Shown here one piece after another: positions 1 through 6,651 of a stretch of DNA of 6,651 nt. Below the pieces are notes generated by a model. That model was not told where the DNA came from and did not search any database. It saw nothing but the letters and a program-made list of their open reading frames with translations. Source of the DNA: Accumulibacter sp. (GTDB lineage Bacteria; Pseudomonadota; Gammaproteobacteria; Burkholderiales; Rhodocyclaceae); contig DPSD01000501.1 of NCBI GenBank assembly GCA_003538495.1, positions 3,343-9,993 of the forward strand. Direction: 5' to 3'. Within the stretch, counting starts at the first letter, position 1, and every line of letters starts with the position of its first letter. A program made the translations under genes and the position numbers.

Positions 1-2675
1 CCGGGGGCCCCCGCCAGCATCGAAGTCGTGCATGGCAGCCTGGCCAGCGCCGAATCGCCGATCCTCATCGGCGCCTACGCCAACGACGGCCTGCGCGGCA
101 GCGCCAGCTTCCTTGACGGCCATCTCGCTGGCTCGATGTCTCGCACCTTGAAGCTCGGCCGCTATCCTGCCCATACTGACGACGCCATGGTCTTCCTCAA
201 TCCGACCCCGGATGCCAGGCCGGCCGGTGCCATCGTCGTCGGTCTGGGGCCAGTCGGCGAGATCCGGCCCGGGCAACTCACGCAGGCACTGAGCAACGGC
301 CTGCTCGAGTACGTGCGTAGCGAGGAGCAGCGCCAGGGAGTGGACAACAGCGCTGCGCCGCGACTGTCGGTCTGCGCCCTGCTGGTCGGCACGGGTTTCA
401 CCGGCCTCACGGTCGAGGTGGGCGTGCGTTGCCTGTTGTCTGCCGTGACGCGCAGCAACGAAGCGCTGAACAGCACCGGCACCCCGTTTCGCATTGGCCG
501 CCTGATCGTGTACGAAGAGGTGCAGGATCGCGCCATCGCCGCGGTGCAAGCGCTGCGCGAGATGGCCGCCGATGCGCCGTTCGCCGACTCGATCCACTTT
601 GACGGGCGCTTGCGCAGTGGTGCCGGCGGTTATTGTGCGCGCAGCGTCGCCAGCGGCGGGCAAGCGGGCACCTATCGGGTAACGATCAGCGAAGACAGGC
701 GCGGTTTGCGCTTCACCATCATCACCGACCGGGCACGCAACGAAGTGGCTGCCGAGCCAAACCAGCGTCAGGCCGTAGACGGCCTGATCGCTTCAATTAC
801 CAGCGCCACCCAGGATCAGCCTGGCCTGTCGCGTGCCCTGTTTGAACTCATGGTTCCAAACGGAATGAAGGAAGCCGTCGCCGAAGTGCGCACCCTGATG
901 ATGTCGGTCGATGCGGCCGCCGCCACCTATCCCTGGGAACTGATGCGCGACGAGGATCAGAACGACCCGCTGGCGACGCGCATCGAATTGGTGCGCCAGC
1001 TTGCGTCCACCTATGGTCGGGGAAAGGTGCCGACGGTGACCGGCGACCGCGTCTTCATCGTCGGAGACACCCAATCCGGGTTGATGGAACTGCCTGGGGC
1101 CCAGGCCGAAGCGCGGACGGTTGCCAAGGCCTTCGCCGGCCACCAGTACGTGCTCAAGGATCTCTATCGCGCCACTGCCCAGCAGGTCTTCGAAGCCCTG
1201 TTCTTCGATCGTTACCGCTTCATGCACCTGGCCGGACATGGGGTCGTCCGGGACAAGGACAGCGGCCTGACCGGCATGGTCCTCGGGCCGAAGACCTGTC
1301 TCACCGCGGCGCAGGTGGGCAAGCTCAGGCACGTGCCGGAATTTGTCTTCATCAACTGCTGCCATCTCGGCGACATGCAGGCCGATGCGCAGCCGCGCTG
1401 GGGCGAACTGGCTGCCAACCTCGCCACACAGTTCATCGAGATGGGCTGCAAGGCCGTCATCGCCGCCGGTTGGGCGGTCGACGACCATGCCGCCGAAACC
1501 TTTGCGCAGGCGTTCTACACCGCCATGCTGGATGGAAAACGCTTTGGCCACGCGCTGTTACTGGCGCGTAACGAGACCTACCGGCGATATCCACACAACA
1601 ATACCTGGGGCGCCTACCAGGCCTACGGCGACGAGCGCTACCAGTTCCCCGGTGCGAGCGCCGACGATGTGACTGCTGACTACGTCCACCCCAGCCATCT
1701 CGTTGCCGACCTCGAGATGCTCGGTTCCCGTCTGCGCCAGGCGACGACCAGCGAACAGCAGGGCTACTATCGCAAGCAGATCGAGGCCATCGAAAACGCT
1801 GCGCGCAGCCCTGACTTCCAGTGCGCCAGCGTCAGGGAAAAACTCGCCAGCGCCTGGGCCGAACTCGGCGACATCGAACGTGCGATCGGCCACTACCGCG
1901 CCGCACTGGTCATGGAAGACGCGCAGGTCAGCCTGCAGGCGCTGGAGCAACTCGCCAAACTGGAAGCGCGCCACGGCGCCAGCTTGCTCGCGGCCAGGGA
2001 GGAGGAAAACCACCCTGCGGGTGCCGACTTCATGGATCAAGCCTTGACGCGCCTGAAGCTGTTGATCGACATCGGAGTGACCGCCGAGCGTCTGTCGCTG
2101 CTCGCTTCGCTCTGCAAACGCCGCGCCCAGACCATTTTGGTGGGCGGGAAGCGTACAAAGATCGAGCAGTCCTTGGTCGAGATGCGAGACGCTTACTGGC
2201 GCGCTTCGGAACATGCGCATCAACGCACCGGCGAATGGGATTACGACCCGCTGTTCAAGGCTCTGGACGGCAATGTTCTGCTCGCTGCCAGGGGTAGGCG
2301 CGATGACTTCGACGCGCGCGTGGGCCAGCTTGCCGGACTGCTGCAAGCCGGCACCGAAAACGCCCGGCGCCGCTTTGCGAAGAATCGGGATTTCTTCCCT
2401 GCACTGGCCAGTATCGAGGCGAACAGGATAGACGCCCTCTGGGCCTGCTACGACGGGCGCACCCAGGCAGCCATCGTCCAACCTGCAGTGCTCGGCGCGC
2501 TGGTCACCGCTTACCGCGATGTGCTCAAGCGTCAGGGCAGCGACCGCGAGCAGGATTCGGTGGTCGATCAGCTGCAGTTCCTGATCGACATGCTGCCGGC
2601 GGGTGACGAGTCCGATCCGGTAAAGGGGGCTTTGACCAGTCTGATCGAAGGCATCAGGACAGGTTTGGTACGATC

Positions 2676-2679
<4 letters not shown>
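1..2679 (+). CDS. CHAT-domain caspase-like protein with M17-N-like N-terminus and TPR-like C-terminus (5' partial)
   Basis: The reading frame is open to the left edge. The first possible start in the window, GTG at 28, has no Shine-Dalgarno, so the gene begins upstream. Residues below count from that GTG. Residues 1-90 (LIGAY near 13, a GRYP turn at 44-47, IVVGLGPVG at 69-77) resemble the N-terminal domain of M17 leucine aminopeptidases, but no metallopeptidase catalytic domain follows. Residues about 290-545 form a CHAT domain: PWELM at 302-306, FMHLAGHG at 398-405 with probable catalytic His404, FINCCHLG at 441-448 with probable catalytic Cys445, and WAVDD at 482-486. CHAT proteins are caspase/separase-related cysteine proteases, several of them in bacterial conflict or cell-death systems. 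Residues about 603-635 look like one TPR unit. Later helices (ERLSLLASLCKR at 687-698, WDYDPLF at 737-743) resemble TPR or TRAFs-binding-type arrays. No signal peptide or membrane segment is visible, so it is probably cytoplasmic. The substrate is unknown. The CHAT call is secure. The flanking domains are inferred by eye. Confidence 0.87.
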
Positions 2680-4307
<1,628 letters not shown>

Positions 4308-4359
4308 GCAAGCCGCATCGACCGCAGCCAACACCAAGGGCATGCGTCCATCCATTCTC

Positions 4360-4374
4360 GAAGCGCCTTGCGCT

Positions 4375-4376
<2 letters not shown>
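4360..4376. terminator. Inverted repeat between convergent genes, possible bidirectional terminator
   Basis: GAAGCGC (4360-4366) and GCGCTTC (4370-4376) form a perfect 7-bp stem with a 3-nt loop. The repeat sits in the gap between the converging aldo/keto reductase and nifA genes and overlaps the nifA stop codon (4375-4377). Position favours a terminator role in both directions. The missing U-tract on either strand argues against a strong intrinsic terminator. Confidence 0.35.
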
Positions 4377-5945
<1,569 letters not shown>

Positions 5946-5949
<4 letters not shown>

Positions 5950-6651
5950 GGTCGCGGGTGGAGTGGAAGGAGAACGCGAACGCGGCAGCCGCGCACTGCT
6001 GCGGGTCCGATTTCGATGTAGCCGCCGTGGTCAGCCGCCACCTGCTGCGCCGACGATAGACCGGTTCCCAGGTGTCCGCCGCCACGCTTGGTGGTGTGGA
6101 ATGGCTCGAAGACCTTGAGATGTTGGGAGTTGTCGATGCCGGGCCCGGAGTCCTCGATGAGCACCTCGATTCCCCCCCGCCGCTCCTTGCTCGCCAGCGT
6201 CAGTTCGCGCTCGCGGCAGCCGCGCACGTTCATCGCCTCGATGGCATTGTCGATCAGCGCCTTGAACAGCGAGCGCAGTTTGTTCGGTGCCCCCTGCAAC
6301 GCCGGCAGCATGGCCTGCGGTTTCCAGCTCACCGTGATGCCGGCCGCGAGCAGGTGGCCGGTCGAGAGATCGAGGACGTCACGCAGCAGTTCGTTGAGGT
6401 TGACCGGGCCGATCGCTTCGCGCGTCTCGCCGGGAATCATCGAACGGAGCTCTTCGAGAGCCTGCTGCCCGGCCGCGATGGCCTCCACGAGGGCCACCGA
6501 CATGGGGTCGGTTTCACCTTTGCGTCGCGCCAGCATGGCAACCACCGAGGCCATCATGTTGAGTGGTCCCTCGATCCGGAAGGTGGCCGCGGCGAGACTC
6601 TCGCGCAAGCCGGAAAAGCGGTCCCTGGCGGCCCTCACCATCTGGACGCGG
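5946..6651 (-). CDS. nifL: NifL C-terminal transmitter-like region (5' partial)
   Basis: The frame is open to the right edge. The internal ATG at 6641 is not the true start, because coding continues before it (R-V-Q). Residues below count from that ATG. NifL is the cytoplasmic anti-activator that binds and inhibits NifA in response to oxygen/redox and fixed nitrogen. The FAD-bearing PAS domain expected at the N-terminus lies outside the window. Visible here is a DHp-like helical segment (about 1-70) in which the usual phosphoacceptor His is Phe21 (FRIEGPLN at 21-28), followed by a GHKL ATPase-like domain: N box LIDNAIEAMN at 129-138 with Asn132, G1 box DSGPGID at 164-170, F box FEPF at 178-181, G2 box LGTGLS at 191-196, and C-terminal GCRVRVLLPL at 218-227. 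Retained nucleotide-binding boxes fit the ADP binding known for Azotobacter NifL. An ordinary orphan histidine kinase is the alternative, but the missing His and the overlap with nifA make NifL much more likely. Confidence 0.9.

Noticed and set aside
28..30. GTG as the true start of the CHAT protein
   Set aside because: The frame stays open to position 1, no Shine-Dalgarno precedes it, and the upstream residues (IEVVHGSLASA) read as part of the same domain.
1558..2481. Long minus-strand open frame (307 codons) opposite the CHAT gene
   Set aside because: It has no recognisable motif and lies inside a convincing gene on the other strand. The same holds for the minus-strand frame at 793-1551.

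Overview
This window carries five protein-coding genes in a GC-rich, densely packed stretch of a proteobacterial genome. Two genes run off the window edges. The strongest taxonomic clue is a nifL-nifA pair, an arrangement known from diazotrophic gamma- and betaproteobacteria (Azotobacter, Klebsiella, Azoarcus and relatives). Together with a large CHAT-domain protein, this makes a betaproteobacterium of the Rhodocyclales type (Azoarcus, Dechloromonas or Accumulibacter-like) my best guess. That placement is inference, not demonstrated.

Left part, plus strand (1-3227): a large CHAT (caspase-like) protein that begins before the window, with an N-terminal part resembling the N-terminal domain of M17 leucine aminopeptidases, a central CHAT domain with the His and Cys dyad visible, and an alpha-helical TPR-like C-terminal half. 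Its stop codon overlaps by 4 bp (ATGA) the start of a small exported DUF3617-type protein, so the two are probably co-translated. Middle, plus strand (3289-4296): an aldo/keto reductase with its own strong Shine-Dalgarno and an intact D-Y-K-H tetrad.

Right part, minus strand (6651-4375): the C-terminal portion of nifL, then complete nifA, again joined by an ATGA overlap. NifA is the sigma-54 enhancer-binding activator of nitrogen-fixation genes. NifL is its redox- and nitrogen-responsive antagonist. The NifL transmitter-like module lacks the phosphoacceptor His but keeps the nucleotide-binding boxes, and NifA lacks the Cys-X4-Cys linker of oxygen-sensitive NifA proteins. Both fit the NifL-controlled mode.

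nifA and the aldo/keto reductase gene converge on a 78-bp gap holding two short GC-rich hairpins without U-tracts. There is no gene-free stretch longer than about 80 bases. I see no RNA genes, CRISPR arrays, insertion sequences or sigma-54 promoters. The least explained part is the CHAT/DUF3617 pair, the best candidate here for an undescribed system. The nif regulators are well understood by family.
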